64,000 nt of DNA from Distichodus sexfasciatus. Taxonomy: Eukaryota > Chordata > Actinopteri > Characiformes > Distichodontidae. Positions 1 through 11,484 of this stretch are shown one piece after another. The notes beneath the pieces are model-generated. The model made no database searches. It saw only the letters and a list, made by a program, of their open reading frames with translations, and had not been told where the DNA came from. Every line of letters starts with the position of its first letter. Position 1 is the stretch's first letter. The DNA lies in NCBI GenBank assembly GCA_032718565.1, contig JAVGVS010000827.1, positions 1 through 64,000 of the forward strand, read 5' to 3'. Position numbers and translations under genes: made by a program.

Positions 1-190
1 GGAAGAGGGAGGAAGTGATGATAGAATGAGACAGTGAGAAAGGGAGAGAGAGAGAGAGAGAGGGGGAAAGAAAAGGAGAAAGAGTGAGACACGGAAAGGG
101 AGGGAACAAGACGGAGGGAGGGAGCAAAGGAAATAAAGGGAGGGAATGATGGATGAAACGAGATAAAAAGCGGGAATGAGAAAGGGACTG

Positions 191-239
<49 letters not shown>

Positions 240-730
240 CAGTGAGAAAGGGAGGTAGTGAGAGAGGGAGGGAACTGACAGACAGAAAGAGGGAGAGAGC
301 GAGAGGTGGGGGGGGATCAAGGGAGGAGACAGAAAGAGAAAGAACAGGACAGGGAAAGGGAGGGAGCAAGACAGAGGGAGGGAGCAAAGGAAATCAAGGG
401 AGGGATGATGGATGAACGAGATAGAAAGAGAGGGAATGAGAAAGGGACCAACAGTGAGAGAGGAAGGGAGCGAGAGAGAGAAAGAGAGAGAAAGAAAGGG
501 AGGAAGCGAGAGAGGGAGAAAAAAGGGAGGAAGCGTGGGAGAGAGGAAAGGGAGTAAATGTGAGGGAACGCGAGAGAGAAAAAGGGAGGCAGTGGGGAGA
601 GAGAAAAAGGGATGGAGGAAGACGGGGAGAGAACGACGGGTAGATTGAAAGACGGACCGAGTGAGGGAGGGGGAGAGATGAAGAGGAAGAGGAAGAGAGA
701 GGAAAGGATCTGATGTCAGGGAGCTGTCCG
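1..730. repeat. GA/purine-rich low-complexity tract with an internal 260-bp-spaced duplication
   Basis: Almost all purine on the plus strand, built from GGGAGGGA, GAGAGA and GGAAAG words. A block near 95-180 recurs at about 355-440 with few changes, so the tract grew partly by duplication of a roughly 260-bp unit. A run of 47 A sits at 191-237. Open frames here on both strands are by-products of the composition. Confidence 0.9.
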
Positions 731-800
731 CGTGTGTGGTGCTGAAACGGGAGCCAGAAACGCTGAGCTAAAAGCACACAGTCTAGCAGGCATGATTCAC

Positions 801-1266
801 CGTGCGTGCGTGCGTGTGTGTGTGTGAGTGTGGGCGCGCGTGTGTGTGTGTGTCTATGTGTGTGTGTCTATGTGTGTGTGTGTGTGCATGTGTGTCTATG
901 TGTGTTTGTGTGCGTGTGTGTGTCTATGTGTGTGTCTATATGTGTGTCTATATGTGTGTGTGTGTGTGTGTGTCTATATGTGTGTGTCTATGTGTGTGTG
1001 TGTGTGTGTGTGTGTCTATATGTGTGTGTGTGTGTGGTCTATATGTGTGTGTCTATGTGTGTGTGTGTGTGTGTGCAAAAGGCAGGTGTGTGTGCGGTGT
1101 GTGCTGTAGGTTCTATGTGTGTGTGTGCAGGCTGTGTGTGTCTATGTGTGTGTGTGTGTGTGTCTATATGTGTGTGTGTGTGTTCTATATGTGTGTGTTG
1201 TGTGTGTGTCTATATGTGTGCGCGTGTGTCTATGTGTGTGTGTGCGCGTGTGTGTGCGCGTGTGTG

Positions 1267-1297
<31 letters not shown>

Positions 1298-1425
1298 CTA
1301 TGTGTGTGTGTGTGTGCGTGTGTGTCTATATATGTGTGTGTGTGTGTGTGTGTGTGCGCATGTGTGTGTGTCTGTGTGTGTGTGTGTCTATATGTGTGTG
1401 TGTGTGTGTGTCTATATATGTGTCC
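801..1425. repeat. (GT)n microsatellite interrupted by GTCTATGT words
   Basis: More than 600 bases of GT repeat broken regularly by TGTCTATATG or TGTCTATGTG. It has no stop codons in several frames, which creates cysteine/valine-rich and histidine/threonine-rich open frames that are not genes. Confidence 0.95.
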
Positions 1426-1874
1426 ATTCATTTCTGATTCCCATCTCCCCCGTCTGCTGCTACCTGACAGAATATCAATAGCAGCAGAAAAGCCAAACCG
1501 CGCATTCTTTTCTCTCCAGCTGCTCGCGGTGTTAATGAATTCCGTTACAGTAAATTATTGTTAGAATTCTCCGCTGACGTCAAAATTAAAAATAAATACA
1601 TTTGGAAAGCGTTTCTATCCTGCGGTAATGTTGCCACTGCGTTTAACGGAGACAAAAGCATGCTGTTATGACACTAACAGGAAGACAATATTAATATGAA
1701 CTGTGTTTAACACCTGACAAAAATAATATTATTTGTTTTTTCTTCACGCCTTCAATCTCACTTTTAATTGCTAATACGCGAGCATGAAACTGCGCGAGAC
1801 CCCGCGAGACCCCGCGATGAGGGCTGTGATTACAGAGAATAAAAACTTATGTGCTTATCATTAAGTTCACTCAT
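1426..1874. other. AT-rich spacer, nothing recognised
   Basis: No open frame, repeat or site that I can support. It separates the GT tract from the first SINE copies. Confidence 0.6.
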
Positions 1875-2030
1875 TATCACGACGGGTTAGGGAGTTGGAC
1901 CCGTGATCACAGGGTCGCTGGTTCAAGTTCCGGACCAGTAAAGGTACCACTGAGGTACTCATGAACAGTATATCATACCCAAGCGCTGCTGTTCAGCGGA
2001 TGGGTAAAATGCAGAGCGACCCTACAAGCA
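1875..2030 (+). repeat. tRNA-derived SINE, family A, partial copy
   Basis: It contains the RNA polymerase III B-box-like ggttcaagttcc, then the family body gtaaaggtaccactgaggta and the end of the body gatgggtaaaatgcagag. The 5' end is degraded. It is the same family as copies at 14.4, 17.96, 24.1, 29.5, 33.7, 38.0, 40.4 and 57.9 kb. Confidence 0.75.
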
Positions 2031-2725
2031 CAGGGCCAACTCCCTAACCGTTACACTACACACTGCCCCTGACCTCTGCATTTGACCCATCAGCAAAGCA
2101 GCAGTGCGCATTTATTTTTGGGGGGACCCATGAGTACCTTAGCAGTACCTTTACCTGTCCAGGATTTGGACCAGCAACCTTCCGATCATGAGGCCAACTC
2201 CCTAACCTTTACATGACCCAGTAAAGCAGCAATGGGCAGTTTTTTTGGTGGGGGGGTGGAACAGTGCTTGTGGACAGTACTTTGCTCATGAGTACCTCAG
2301 CAGTACTTTTACTGGTTTGGAACTTGAGACAACAGAGCCAACTCCCTAACCTTTACACTACCATATAACTGCTCCTGACCTCTGCCTTTGACCCATCAGT
2401 AAAGCAGCAGTGGGGGGCTTATTTTTGGAGGGGAGCAGTGCCTGGGGACGGTACCTTGCTCATGAGTACCTCAGTGGTACCTTTACCGGTCAGGGATTTG
2501 AACCAGCAACCCAGTGATCAACGTGCTAACGTTACACTACCGTATAACAACCCATGAGATCTGCATTAGACCCCTCCATGAAGCAGCTTATTTTTGGGGG
2601 GAGCAACGCTTGGAGATGGTACCTTGCTCATGAGTACCTCAGAGGTACCTTTACCGGTTTGGAACTTGAGACAACAGAGTCAACTCCATACCTCTTATAC
2701 CGCCAACTGCACCAGCTGCCCCAGA
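2031..2725 (-). repeat. Tandem array of minus-strand SINE family A bodies
   Basis: Four body copies follow each other at about 150-183-bp spacing, each with the family words tttgacccatc, ccttgctcatgagtacctca, gtacctttac and ccaactccctaac. A head fragment sits at the left. Every copy has a G-rich insert (tttttgggggg) not seen in the solitary copies, so this is local tandem amplification, not repeated insertion. Confidence 0.8.
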
Positions 2726-2773
2726 ACACGTAATAAAGCCTACGGAGGCTGTCCTCAGCAGGGAGTTTAAAAG

Positions 2774-3235
2774 AGGTCGACCGATAATGGGTTTTCGATA
2801 ATCGATACCGATTATCGCTAGTTAACGAGGCCGATGACCGATATTTGGAACCGATAAGTGAAAAATAAGAAAATCTGTCTAAATGTTGAATTTTACAGAC
2901 ACCAAGCTCAGCTGAAACTCTCCTCTCCTCCTTCTCAGAGCTTCTCGCTGCGCTGGTGTGCGAGTGTGGTGTGAGTGACAACAAGGCTTCAGCGCTGATT
3001 GGCTACTACTCGTGTGACATACAGCCAATCAGAGACGGTTGTGGGCGGGACATTAAATGAAGCAGCGAGTCGAGAGCAAACGACACAGAGAGAAGAGACG
3101 GCAGTGGAGCCACAGCAGCGTCACCTTGTTATTACTTAATATCGGTGACGGTCAAAATTAAACACCGATACAGATAACCGACAAAATGACTAATATCACC
3201 CAGGGCGATAATCGGACGATAATCGGTCGATCCGT
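2774..3235. mobile_element. Non-autonomous DNA transposon with TIRs near GGTCGACCGATAAT
   Basis: The left end reads aggtcgaccgataatgg and the right end, inverted, ggatcgaccgattatcg. ATCGAT/CGATAATCGG words fill both subterminal parts. There is no transposase frame. The superfamily is not proven; hAT-type elements of fish often look like this. Confidence 0.65.
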
Positions 3236-3480
3236 AGAGTTTAAGCCTAAACTGGACACCAAGGGCTGGTTTCTAGAACACATTTTTAGCCTAGTCTTGG
3301 ACTAAGTTGTAGTACCAATGGAGATTTCCCATTCAAACTCTAAACTAGTCTAGGACTGGGCTTAATCCCGGACTGGGAAACTGGACACTGGTTTTTTGAG
3401 CATGTATGAAGCCTAGTTTTGGACTAAATTGCAGTATCAAATAGAGATTGGCCATTAAACCTAACAGTCCGCCATTAGAT
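3236..3480. repeat. Two-unit repeat of TAGTCTTGGACTAA type
   Basis: Two diverged units (from about 3,250 and 3,375) share aaactggacac, gctggttt/actggttt, gcctagtcttggactaa and agagattggcc-like words. It is an interspersed-repeat fragment rather than a gene. Confidence 0.55.
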
Positions 3481-4280
3481 GTCGTTAGAGGTAAAGCGTC
3501 ACTGTTTAAAAGCAATTTAACATTATTAAGGCAGCAGAAAGGCAGATTAGAGCAGCTCAAAGCACACACGGGCGTAAAATCCTCAGTAAAAACAGCAGGA
3601 AATCGGGCGACAAAAGGTGATTATTAATTATACAGGCAATTTGAAAAGGCATCAATTTGGCGTGAGAAGGCCATCTCTCATCCTTAAAGCGTGCGATCGA
3701 ATCCGCGGCTGGGACATCGCTCATCGCAGCTTTCCCCTTCGTGACAGTTCCTCAGACAACGACACCGAAGGACGAGAGTGAAGGGCAAAGAACAAAAGGA
3801 CCTCATTCACCGAGCCTTCGTAAGAAGAAATCCACCTTTTTCACCAAAATTCCCACGTTCACTAACGTTTTCTTATTCGAGATAAGATCAGAATCTAGGA
3901 ACGCTGACGAGAACTGGCGTAAATTATTGCATAAATGTTTAGACAAAACTTTTAGGTTATTGAGTTTTCTTCAGTTCTACAGTTGTATAATATTATACTA
4001 TTTAAATGTCGTAACGTTAAGAATTCATTAAAAATAATTGGTGAATGAGGGCGAAGGACTTGAACTGAATTCCCCATTTGATTTGAAGTGTTGGAGTGTT
4101 GCATTATGGGACATTTTAGTGTTTTAATGAAGATTGTTTTCACATTTTAGCCAAACATTTAAACTGCTTTATTCTGCATATCATTAAAAAATATATATGT
4201 CAAACGCTAGGTAAGAAAAGAATCTACAACTGTCGAGGAAAACTCAAAAATACCCAAATTTTATTGTGTAATATTCAATA
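3481..4280. other. Spacer with no supported feature
   Basis: It holds short open frames (up to 96 codons) with no recognisable domain, and AT-rich sequence toward the right end. Confidence 0.5.
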
Positions 4281-4288
4281 TTTGGTTG

Positions 4289-5084
4289 TAGAGCTGGAAC
4301 GATTATTCGAATAACTCGAATAATTCGATTACGAAAAATGGTCGAGGCAAATTTTCTAGAATCGAAGCTTCGCTTAAGTCATTTTATTTGCTACAGCATA
4401 CGCCGCTTGTTTTCACACAGACGCTTATTAATGACGCACAATATTTTCAGTGGCGCGATCAAAACGAGAATAGATCCCTCTGTATGTGAACGTATTTGTC
4501 AGATATTCCGTGCACAAAAACAGAAGTAAATGCGTAAAAACGCATAAATGACATTTTTTGCGACGTAAACACGCGTGCTGTGTTTGTGAACGTGTGAGCG
4601 CCCACGTAAGCGCCATTACTCGCTAAAACGCTCCGTTTCCGTCAAAACGTCCCCTTTATTACAGACAAAACGCATATTTTATCTGATAAATAACCACAAC
4701 AGCCAGCGTTCCACTCACAATACAGCCATTTATTGAGATTTTCTCATCGATTTTTTTCATAGTTCGTTCCGGAACGCGCTGAACCCTTTATTGTGACGCG
4801 GCTCCGTGGCGTGCGCGGGGGATTGTGGGAAATGCCGTTCTCTTCCAGAAAGGCCAAAAGCAACTCATTTTATTGGCCAAATTGGTTCAAAATGACCCTT
4901 GAACTTCATGTTTCTTCATTTTCAATTGAATATAACAACATAAAGCGCATATGACTAACTTCTACTCACACTACAATAAGCCTAATAACAAATGTATTGT
5001 TTTTATGTATCCGATTACTCGATTAATCGATAAAATAATCGATAGATTATTGGATTACAAAAATAATCATTTGCTGCAGCCCTA
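4289..5084. mobile_element. hAT-like non-autonomous element with perfect 8-bp target duplication
   Basis: The ends are tagagctggaacgattattc on the left and, inverted, tagggctgcagcaaatgatt on the right. They are flanked by TTTGGTTG at 4,281-4,288 and again at 5,085-5,092. The 8-bp duplication and TAG start fit the hAT superfamily. The interior (about 4,560-4,800) is an inverted copy of sequence also present at 6.96-7.4, 9.06-9.36 and 11.05-11.3 kb. No transposase is encoded. Confidence 0.85.
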
Positions 5085-5116
5085 TTTGGTTGGTCAAGTC
5101 ATCGAATCTCTTATAG

Positions 5117-5295
5117 CAGACCCTCCAGGATTTCATAATCGCAACTATCAACACAAATTCCGTCAATTCCCACAAATTCGTCACGACCTTGCAATTTTTC
5201 ACTCAAAAAAAAATTTCAATTACTTTTTTAAGAAAAGCTGTCACAAAATCAGGCATTTTAGGCCGCAACAATCTCAAAAAATCCTGGAGGGACTG
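5117..5295. mobile_element. Short hAT-like MITE (CCTCCAGGATTT family), internally deleted
   Basis: It starts cagaccctccaggatttc and ends aaatcctggagggactg, a near-perfect inverted pair. At 179 bases it lacks the middle of the ~440-bp copies at 18.1 and 36.5 kb. No target duplication is visible. Confidence 0.8.
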
Positions 5296-5509
5296 GACTT
5301 TGACGTAATCGTGCCCCTGACGGTTATTTGGGGAGAAATTCTGGTCCGGGGCAAGGATCCGGATTCAGTCTCCTGGGTGAATTAAAGCCTGGGCCAGAGT
5401 CGGGCCGAGACCTCACACAAAGTGACGGCTTATAAATCATTATTGAAATGTTCAGTTAATTGTGATATTGATTCAAGGTCAGATCACGCAGCCCTAATTA
5501 TACTGTTTA

Positions 5510-6049
5510 AGGGCCTGTGTCCACCAAACACATTTTTTGCGAAGAGAGAGCCTATTTTTAATATAAATCCAAAGAGCTTCAGCAGTCAGAGCGCTAAGCG
5601 CCTTCAGCAGGAAAAGATGACACCGGTGGAGATGTTTTTTTACCGCAGCGCTCAGAGAGCTTCAAGTTGAAATCCGTTCAACTATTAGAACAGCGCTGGG
5701 CTCGTCAATGTCACTTCCTTCTTGCTAGCCAATCAAAATCGAGAAAAGGAGCGGGACATACACAGTCAAGAACTCAGTCTGGAGCGTCTGGAGATGCTAA
5801 ATAGTTAATGCCAAGATGCCGGTTCTCTCCACTGTAAAGATAATCTCCTTTACGTCGGCTAAACTACTGATCTCAAACGAACACGTTACAATGTTTACAT
5901 GAAACAGGAACGAACGCGTCCGAAGTGTCCAAAGATGCTTTTCGTAACTTAGCAACAACAAGCGCTGAGAGAAGTGCCGAGAAAGCGCACAGGAAGTGAG
6001 GTTTTGACCACTCTCGGCACAAAAATCGTGTTGGGTGGACACAGGCCCT
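5510..6049. mobile_element. TIR element AGGGCCTGTGTCCACC, about 540 bp
   Basis: The left end agggcctgtgtccaccaaac is matched, inverted, by agggcctgtgtccacccaac at the right end. The interior contains a second internal inverted similarity (crude palindrome with agcgctgagagaag words) and short open frames only. No target duplication could be identified. Confidence 0.75.
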
Positions 6050-6695
6050 AGACGTCAACCTTCTTGAAACCAATTTAAGTAAATATTGTTGAATGAGGTC
6101 TTAACAGGGTCTCGTTCGTTTGCTCGGTCCTTCACACTCCAGTCACCTTCCCTGCTCACACACATACTTCATCTGCAGAAAAGAACTGACCATCTTGTCC
6201 ATCAAACAGGCCACCCCCAGGCCCCCTAAAAACACCCACTCTCCCTTTCCCCGTCCCTCCATTCCGGATGTGGAAGGTCATCACAGGTCAGAGATCGCTC
6301 TTATCAGCTGGACTGATGAGCCTCGCTTCGGTGCCTGACACTCGGCTGAGGTTATTGATAACGTTAAAGAGTCCACTTCTCTCATTTCACTGACCTCTAA
6401 ACTTTACCCTGTTAATTCATTTTTAATTAAGACGTGCACTTTTACTTTCTCGCTAGAATTCAGCCAAACAGTCAAGTAGAACGTGAGTAAAAATGTCCTT
6501 ATCAGCCGAAGCCTTTTAATCTCACCAAGACATGGTGACGTTAGGGGTGTAAATGGAGTTAACGGTGTGAAAACTGTACATGATACTGTCTCATATTGAT
6601 CACCAGCTGCTGAACTGACTCAAATGAAAATCGCAGGCGTCAAATCATGGTCCATTACATCGACATAATATCGTATCGTGATGAAACTTGATATT
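6050..6695. other. Spacer; right part is an ATCGAT-type repeat fragment
   Basis: From about 6,545 it carries ggggtgtaaat, catattgatcaccagctgct and ataatatcgtatcgtgatga, words shared with fragments at 28.3, 45.7, 46.5 and 48.3 kb. Nothing is recognised before that. Confidence 0.5.
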
Positions 6696-7466
6696 TCGTC
6701 CCAATGCAATATGGTAGATACATTATTGTAGCAATTATCAATCGAATAAAAAGGATTCCAGCATTTTTTAATAAACCAAAACCAAACCAAAAGTGTCTGT
6801 TTCTATTTTACTATATTTATTTTTTACTCTCTAACATAAAATGGGGAAAAAAAATCGGATTAACTAAAAATGAAGAAATATTTACGTTTTGCTCATTTTT
6901 TGCCAATTTGGAGTGATTTTGAACTCATTTTTGTCATTTTTCTGGGAGAGAACCACATTTTTTGTGCAAGTCGGCGTTCCACATAAGAGTCGCGTCACAA
7001 CAACGTGGTGGAAACACGTCGGAATAATCACTGAAAATATCAAGTAAATGTGTGTATTGTGAGTAGAACGCTAGTTGTTGTTTATCGGCTATTTATGAGT
7101 TTTGTCTGTAATAAATGGGGAGATTTGACTGAACTGGACGCTTTAGTGAATGACTTCCCCGAGAGAGTCGTGTTCTAACAAACATCACGTGTGTTTACAT
7201 CACAAAAAACGTCACTGATGTGTTTCTACACGCTTCAGTTTTAGTGACGGCGAGACATGGCACTGGTTCTCGTCTCCTTCTTATTCTTTTTTATGGCGGT
7301 CGGCATCCAGCTGAATGCTGCTTTACTTCCACTGCGGCTTTGGTTTGCTTACTGCCCCCACATTAGGGAGTAGCCGCCGTATGCATGTGTATAATAAATA
7401 AATTAGTTGCCAACTATCTTAATAGTCGATTATAATCAATTTAATCGATTGGTTGTTGCAGTCCTA
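6696..7466. mobile_element. hAT-like element fragment, right end GCAGTCCTA
   Basis: The right end reads, inverted, taggactgcaacaaccaatc, a typical start of fish hAT-like elements. The interior (tactctctaacat, tctgggagagaa, gtgagtagaacgct, gatttgactgaactgga) is collinear with the element at 10,531-11,484. The left end is not defined. Confidence 0.6.
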
Positions 7467-7560
7467 AAATAAATCCATCAATCAAAGAGTTCCAGTTAGA
7501 TGAATGACAGTGTCGCCCTCTGTTGGACAAACTCAGCAACAGCAACACTCACAACATTTG

Positions 7561-8171
7561 TGACCCTCCACAGCAAAACCAGTCGCTTGTCGCAAGTTTT
7601 CAAAATTGAGTTATGTTTTCATGAAAGAACATAAATCAAGCCTCAAAACGATACTTATATGGAATGAATGGGACGACATATGACTGAGATATCAACATTC
7701 AAAGGAGTCGGGTTTCTCCTGTCACGCCAAGTGAGAAACGGAGAAATCTGCCTTTGAAGTTGACTATCGCCGTAGCACTCACAGACGCTTGGTGCGGTCG
7801 CGGCTACGTTTGCATTTACGGTAGCCTACGCTGCATTCACAGCCACACGGATAGCCTACCTGCGTTAGGTTAACTGAACTCGGGAGACGGAGATGGATTC
7901 CGGAGAAATATCTTCACGCTAGTCAACCAGTGGATTTACCGTAAATATTGAAGTAGAGCGGTCAAAACAGAAACTTTTAACATTCTGCTGGAATTGAATT
8001 CCTCACCTCAAGAAAGTCACGTTTTTAGGATGGAAAGGGTTTTTCAGCCAAATTTATTCACAACAGTACAGTATAGACCTTCCACTGTTTCAAAACACTA
8101 AAAACAAAAAATCCCAAATTTTACCCCACGCAACATAAACGCTCGTTTTTCTCGGAAACTGTGGAGGGTCA
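7561..8171. mobile_element. DNA transposon with 13-bp perfect TIRs TGACCCTCCACAG and 6-bp duplication
   Basis: TGACCCTCCACAG at the left is matched exactly, inverted, by CTGTGGAGGGTCA at the right. CATTTG lies directly outside on both sides (7,555-7,560 and 8,172-8,177). The element is 611 bp with no transposase frame. A 6-bp duplication does not fit hAT (8), Tc1/mariner (TA) or piggyBac (TTAA), so I leave the superfamily open. Confidence 0.75.
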
Positions 8172-8937
8172 CATTTGTTAAAGGACACATCTTCCGTCTT
8201 TCCGTTTCTCAAATCTACTTCAGTTTCATTTATCAGTCGTTATTAACATTAATATCATACTGCTCGACAATAACGGCCTGCAGGTTCTTCTGTCCGACTC
8301 CACAATCTAAAACCAAAAAATAAAATTCAATATTTTAATGTGCCAAAATTCACACATTAAACCTGTTACACAGATACAATCCAAACCTGATCATTTCAAC
8401 TAGACTCTAAAAGTAAAAACGCCTTCTGTGCAAAATTCTAAGCGTTCCCACTTACCCTGAACTAAATAAAGCAGCAAAATAGCGGGTCAAATCCCAAACA
8501 CTGCCCCTGAAGTCCCCATGCGATTCAGCGGGTTTTAAGCCTTTATTTGCAGAAGAGTCACATGGTAGCACGGAATTCCCGCTTTCTGAGGTTTAATGTG
8601 AAATCTTTAACGTTACATTATATATGGTTGTGAGAAAAACTATAAAATATGGATTTGAGAGTGACTGGGTGCCTCTTAGTCAGCATGGATCTTTCTTCAG
8701 GAGATATGCTGGATGGTATGAAATATATCATAGCAGCAGAACACACACACACACACACACACTATATGTGTTGCAACATAGTCATGTCAGTCATGAGGCG
8801 CCTGTGTGGGTGGTAACAACTTGTACTACTGCATGAGGCTGCACTTTACGGCCAAGATGTGCTTTTTATGCCACTCAATAATAAAGTAAAGATATTTTAC
8901 AACATTTTCCTGCTGCTGTCTCCAGAACCAGCACTGT
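8172..8937. other. Spacer with short (CA)n at 8,741-8,762
   Basis: AT-rich sequence with one short CA microsatellite. No gene recognised. Confidence 0.5.
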
Positions 8938-9362
8938 AGAGCTGCAGCTATCCATTCTTTTTCTAATTGAGTATTCAAACAATTTTTTTAAATCATTTAA
9001 TCGGATGAATTCTGAAAAGTGTACAACCAATAAGCTTTTATTCCTGAGTGTTCCTTTATTTCCAATCATTTGCCACTTGGATCCGCGTCACAATAAAGCG
9101 ATGGACGCAGCTTCCGGAATAAACACTGAAAAATCTAATGTATTGTGAGTAGAACGCTGGTTGTCGTGGTTAGTTATCAGCTAAAATAAGAGTTTTGTCT
9201 GTAATGGGGAAGATTTGACTGAACTGTAGAGTTTTAGCGAGTAAAGGCGCAAACAGACACAGCGAGTGTTTACATCGCGGAAAATGTTATTTACGCGTTT
9301 TTACGCATTTACTTCCGGTTTTGTGCAGGAAATCTCTCACAAATACTTCCTTGTGACGTTTT
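8938..9362. mobile_element. Fragment of the hAT-like family shared with 4.3, 6.7 and 10.5 kb
   Basis: It starts near gagctgcagctatccatt and contains gtgagtagaacgctggttgt, gtttacatcgc and ttttacgcattt words. These are collinear with 11,100-11,300 and inverted relative to 4,500-4,800. The right side is cut by the next MITE. Confidence 0.6.
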
Positions 9363-9806
9363 CTCACAACTATTAACGCAAATTCCAGACAATCCCCACA
9401 AATTCATTACGACTGTGCAATTTTGACCAATCACCACAACTTTTCAGCAATTTTTGACCAATCGTTGTCGTTTCCCGCAAAACGTTGAGCCATACGTCAG
9501 CAAACTCATTCCTTATTACGCTTGGAAGACGCAGGAAACGTGTGATAAAAACACCTCACATTTACCTTCAAAAATAACTAAATGATTAATGGTTAATAAA
9601 AAAAAAATAGCGGCTTTGTTCCCTTCAGTTTAATTAATTGTTAAAGAATTACTATAAAGTGGGACAAAATCTTTGCCTTGCTCCTGTAACTTTATTAAAA
9701 TGCATTAAAAAAACTCCGTAATTTTTTTTAGAAAAGCTGTAACAAAGTCTACCATTTTAGACCACAACAATCTCAAAAAAAGGCCCAGAAAATCCTGGAG
9801 GAACTG
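9363..9806. mobile_element. hAT-like MITE (CCTCCAGGATTT family), left TIR lost
   Basis: Collinear with the copy at 18,111-18,555 from ctcacaactattaacgcaaa to aaatcctggaggaactg. The first ~20 bases of the left TIR are missing. It contains the family words aaaacgttgagccatacgtc and caggaaacgtgtgataaaaa. Confidence 0.8.
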
Positions 9807-10530
9807 TCTAGTAGTGTGTAGTATAAAACATACAGCTACAGGCAATATTTTAATAAAAACACAAGGGACTAAATCGATGAACGCACCGTCTCTGACACAC
9901 TGCATGCATAAGAGCTCCAGCCCTTACAGGGGGGCATTTCTCAGCCCCTTCGCCACACAGAGGGCATCACGGGTCAACCTTCACCCGATATTTCCACGTC
10001 CAGGTCCAGCGTGCAGCTAAATGAATAATCGATGGTGCGGGTTTACCAAGGACGTAAGATTTTTTTTTTCTTCTATAGCTCCATTTAAAAAGCTCATGAA
10101 AGTTTCATGGCTCCTGTGTACAGTCGAGGGCGGGGACAAAAAAAACGATACAGAAGTCGGAGACCTCCTAACATGCTCAAAGCACCGAAATCCATTACAG
10201 AGCCCCCCTTACGCCCCCCCCCAACCTTATCGTCCATGCTGGCTGAGATCCATTTAATCAGCGCTGGACTGAGAATAAAAACAGATTTGCATCAGGGGTC
10301 ACATCTCCACGACCTTGCCAACTTTGGTGAATGGATGAAAGAAGGAGAGGGTTTTTTTTGTGCATTGCAAGAAATGTTTGTTGTGGTGGTTATTCTGCAA
10401 AAGGAGAAACAAATAACAAATATAGGGGCGTAATAAGCGGGCAAGAGGGTATGATGGTGAAAAGGCAAATATTGTGGAAGTCCTGGATGATTTATGATGA
10501 GTAAAGTAACTGATTTAAATGGGTCTAGGC
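9807..10530. other. Spacer with no supported gene
   Basis: Several overlapping open frames of 68-108 codons lie here on both strands; none shows a domain, splice pattern or bias I can defend. Confidence 0.45.
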
Positions 10531-11484
10531 TAGGGGCGGGAACTGATAAGATTTGATCAATATCAGTCATTGTCGATTCTGTCCAATCAATCCAATTCCT
10601 TATCAATTCTCTTATCGATTCCTGTAGTTATTCGAGTTCGAATAAAAGGACATTCTACACAGTCTTCCACACCAAAAGCAACCATTTTATTTTTCCCAAA
10701 ATGATGTCTGCACAAGACTGTGAACATCAACACATTCATATTGATATTCAGAGTTGTTATCATGCAGTGACAGTCTACGGTTTAGTTTATGAAGAACAAT
10801 AAGGTAAGTGCAGGTAGAAACACTTCTTTATCCATTTGGAATCCATCTGGATATAGAATAACATTATTTGATGAGAAATCATGCATTTTTTCTGTATTTA
10901 TTTTTACTCTCTAACATTATAGAATGGACAAAAAATTGATTAATGGAAAATGAAGAAATACTGAAGTTTTGGGGATTTTTGAGCATTTGAATTCATTTTG
11001 GCCTATAACCCATTTTTGACCCATTTCTGGGAGAGAAGTACATTTTTGTCATGAGGGCGTTCCATATGAGAGCTAAGACACAGTAGCGCTGTGGACGCGC
11101 ATCGGGAATAAATAAATATCAAGTAAATGTCTGTACTGTGAGTAGAACGCTGGTTGTTGTTTATCAGCTAAAATATACGTTTTGTCTGTAATAAATGGGA
11201 AGATTTGACTGAACTGGAAGGTTTTGGTGAATGTTGGACTTTCCTGTGAGAGTCGTGTGCGTTAACAAACGCAGAGAGTGTTTTTACGTCGCCAAAAATA
11301 TAATTTATGCGTCATGATTCCTCGTGGTGGAAGGTCAAGTCCCAGAGAGTGTGACGTAATGAACCGCGACGCAAATGAGAGAATTGTTAAGAAGAATCGG
11401 TAACGTGGGAGGTGTTCAATTCCGATGGAACCGATCAATTGTAACAGGTTCTGAGCGAGAAGTGGTTTTCGGTTCCCACCCCTA
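10531..11484. mobile_element. hAT-like non-autonomous element, TIR TAGGGGYGGGAAC
   Basis: The left end taggggcgggaactgat is matched, inverted, by taggggtgggaaccgaa at the right. The flanks are gtctaggc on the left and, two bases away on the right, ctctaggc, an imperfect 8-bp duplication. The interior is shared with 6.7-7.5 kb and others. No transposase frame. Confidence 0.75.

Noticed and set aside
802..1564. Cysteine/valine-rich open frames up to 252 codons
   Set aside because: They are translations of the GT microsatellite; no domain, no splice sites, and every frame is open for the same reason.
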